From Erysipelotrichaceae bacterium (GTDB taxonomy: Bacteria > Bacillota_I > Bacilli_A > Erysipelotrichales > Erysipelotrichaceae), in contig CAAEDX010000220.1 of NCBI GenBank assembly GCA_900754715.1, positions 1 to 13,881 of the forward strand: a DNA stretch of 13,881 nucleotides, in the 5' to 3' direction. Shown one piece after another: positions 13,324-13,881 of the stretch. The position numbers and the translations under genes were made by a program. The notes under the pieces were generated by a model, which was not told the DNA's origin, did no database searches, and was given only the letters and a program-made list of their open reading frames with translations. Each line of letters opens with the position of its first letter. Within the stretch, counting starts at the first letter, position 1.

Positions 13324-13881
13324 TCAGATATTCATGAATTTCTGCGCGGCGGTCACGATCGACATCTTATAGACCTCGTCGGCGTTGCAGCCGCGGGACA
13401 GATCGTTGATCGGCGCGTTCAGTCCCTGCAGGATCGGACCGATCGCTTCCCATCCGCCCAGGCGGGCCGCGATCTTATAGCCGATGTTGCCGGCATCGAT
13501 ATTCGGGAAGATGAACGTGTTGATGTTGCCGGCGATCTCGGAATCCGGCGCTTTCAGCGCTGCGACTTCCGGCGCCACGCAGCAGTCGAACTGCATCTCG
13601 CCTTCCACTTTGTAATCCAGCGGCATGCGGTTCAGGCGGATGGCCGCCTCACGCACCTTCGCCACGCTCTCGCCCTTGGCAGAACCAAGCGTAGAGTAAG
13701 AAAGCAGGCCGATGCGCGGTGTCATGCCTAGCTGCTTGACGGTATTTGCCGTCTGCATCGTGATCTCCACCAGTTCATCGACATTCGGGTTGATGTTGAT
13801 CGAGCAGTCGCCCATGACCAGCTGCTCTTCGCCTTTGACGAGCACGAAGCAGCTAGAAACGATCGAATTGCCCGGTGCGGC
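13324..13881 (-). CDS. pta: Phosphate acetyltransferase, C-terminal part (5' end outside the window)
   Basis: Phosphotransacetylase interconverts acetyl-CoA and acetyl phosphate in the cytoplasm. With acetate kinase it makes ATP and acetate in fermenting bacteria. The frame is open to the right edge, giving 185 visible residues. The visible part matches the Pta catalytic domain: SSCFV followed by a VMGDCSININP segment, IGLLSYSTLGSAKG, EGEMQFDCCVAPEV, FPNIDAGNIGYKIAARLGGW and the closing LQGLNAPINDLSRGC, ending AAQKFMNI. The residues around RLGGW and LNDLSRG-type segments form the CoA/phosphate site in the family. A GTG inside the visible part (13845) is not the start, because homologous sequence continues upstream of it. 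The gene ends in a strong terminator, so it is not co-transcribed with the DUF975 gene. Confidence 0.93.
   Translation of the reverse strand, partial: AAPGNSIVSSCFVLVKGEEQLVMGDCSININPNVDELVEITMQTANTVKQLGMTPRIGLLSYSTLGSAKGESVAKVREAAIRLNRMPLDYKVEGEMQFDCCVAPEVAALKAPDSEIAGNINTFIFPNIDAGNIGYKIAARLGGWEAIGPILQGLNAPINDLSRGCNADEVYKMSIVTAAQKFMNI

Overview
The window looks like chromosomal DNA of a Bacillota (Firmicute) with a GC content of roughly half or slightly above. The clues are AGGAGG-type ribosome binding sites, an HPr kinase/phosphorylase, a uvrA-hprK-lgt-trxB gene order typical of low-GC Gram-positives and their relatives, and a DUF975 membrane protein. I suspect an Erysipelotrichia-like lineage, but with low confidence. 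No tRNA, rRNA, CRISPR array or insertion sequence was recognised. Apart from one broken gene, all genes lie on the minus strand, so transcription runs from high to low coordinates.

Right end (13881 to 12511): the C-terminal part of phosphotransacetylase (pta) enters from outside the window and ends in a strong intrinsic terminator. A DUF975 membrane protein with its own good promoter follows. A hairpin with T-runs on both sides separates it from the next block.

Accessory scar (12476 to 10918): a LysR-type regulator remnant on the plus strand abuts an aldo/keto reductase on the minus strand. Both genes have lost their 5' ends at the same point, near 11735-11745. The simplest reading is one deletion that removed the divergent promoter region, the start of the reductase and the DNA-binding domain of the regulator. 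The regulator also carries a frameshift near 11970.

Middle (10771 to 8351): a single-gene unit encodes a cation-transporting P-type ATPase of the CtpE-like kind, with an extended -10 promoter and its own terminator.

Core operon (8332 to about 2050): uvrA, hprK, a fused lgt-ppaX gene and trxB are packed with a 2-base gap and then 17- and 25-base overlaps. The most notable gene is the fusion. A complete prolipoprotein diacylglyceryl transferase is continuous, in one frame, with a HAD phosphatase that closely resembles the pyrophosphatase PpaX. In Bacillus subtilis, ppaX sits near hprK and lgt as a separate gene and removes the pyrophosphate released when HprK dephosphorylates P-Ser-HPr. Here that activity appears to be tethered to the membrane by Lgt.

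Left end (2076 to 1): a near-consensus promoter whose -35 box lies in the loop of a perfect 10-bp inverted repeat drives a two-gene unit, a possible DUF2262-type protein and a short-chain dehydrogenase, joined by an ATGA overlap. This unit ends in a long terminator. Beyond a promoter-bearing gap, the N-terminus of a secreted protein runs off the left edge.
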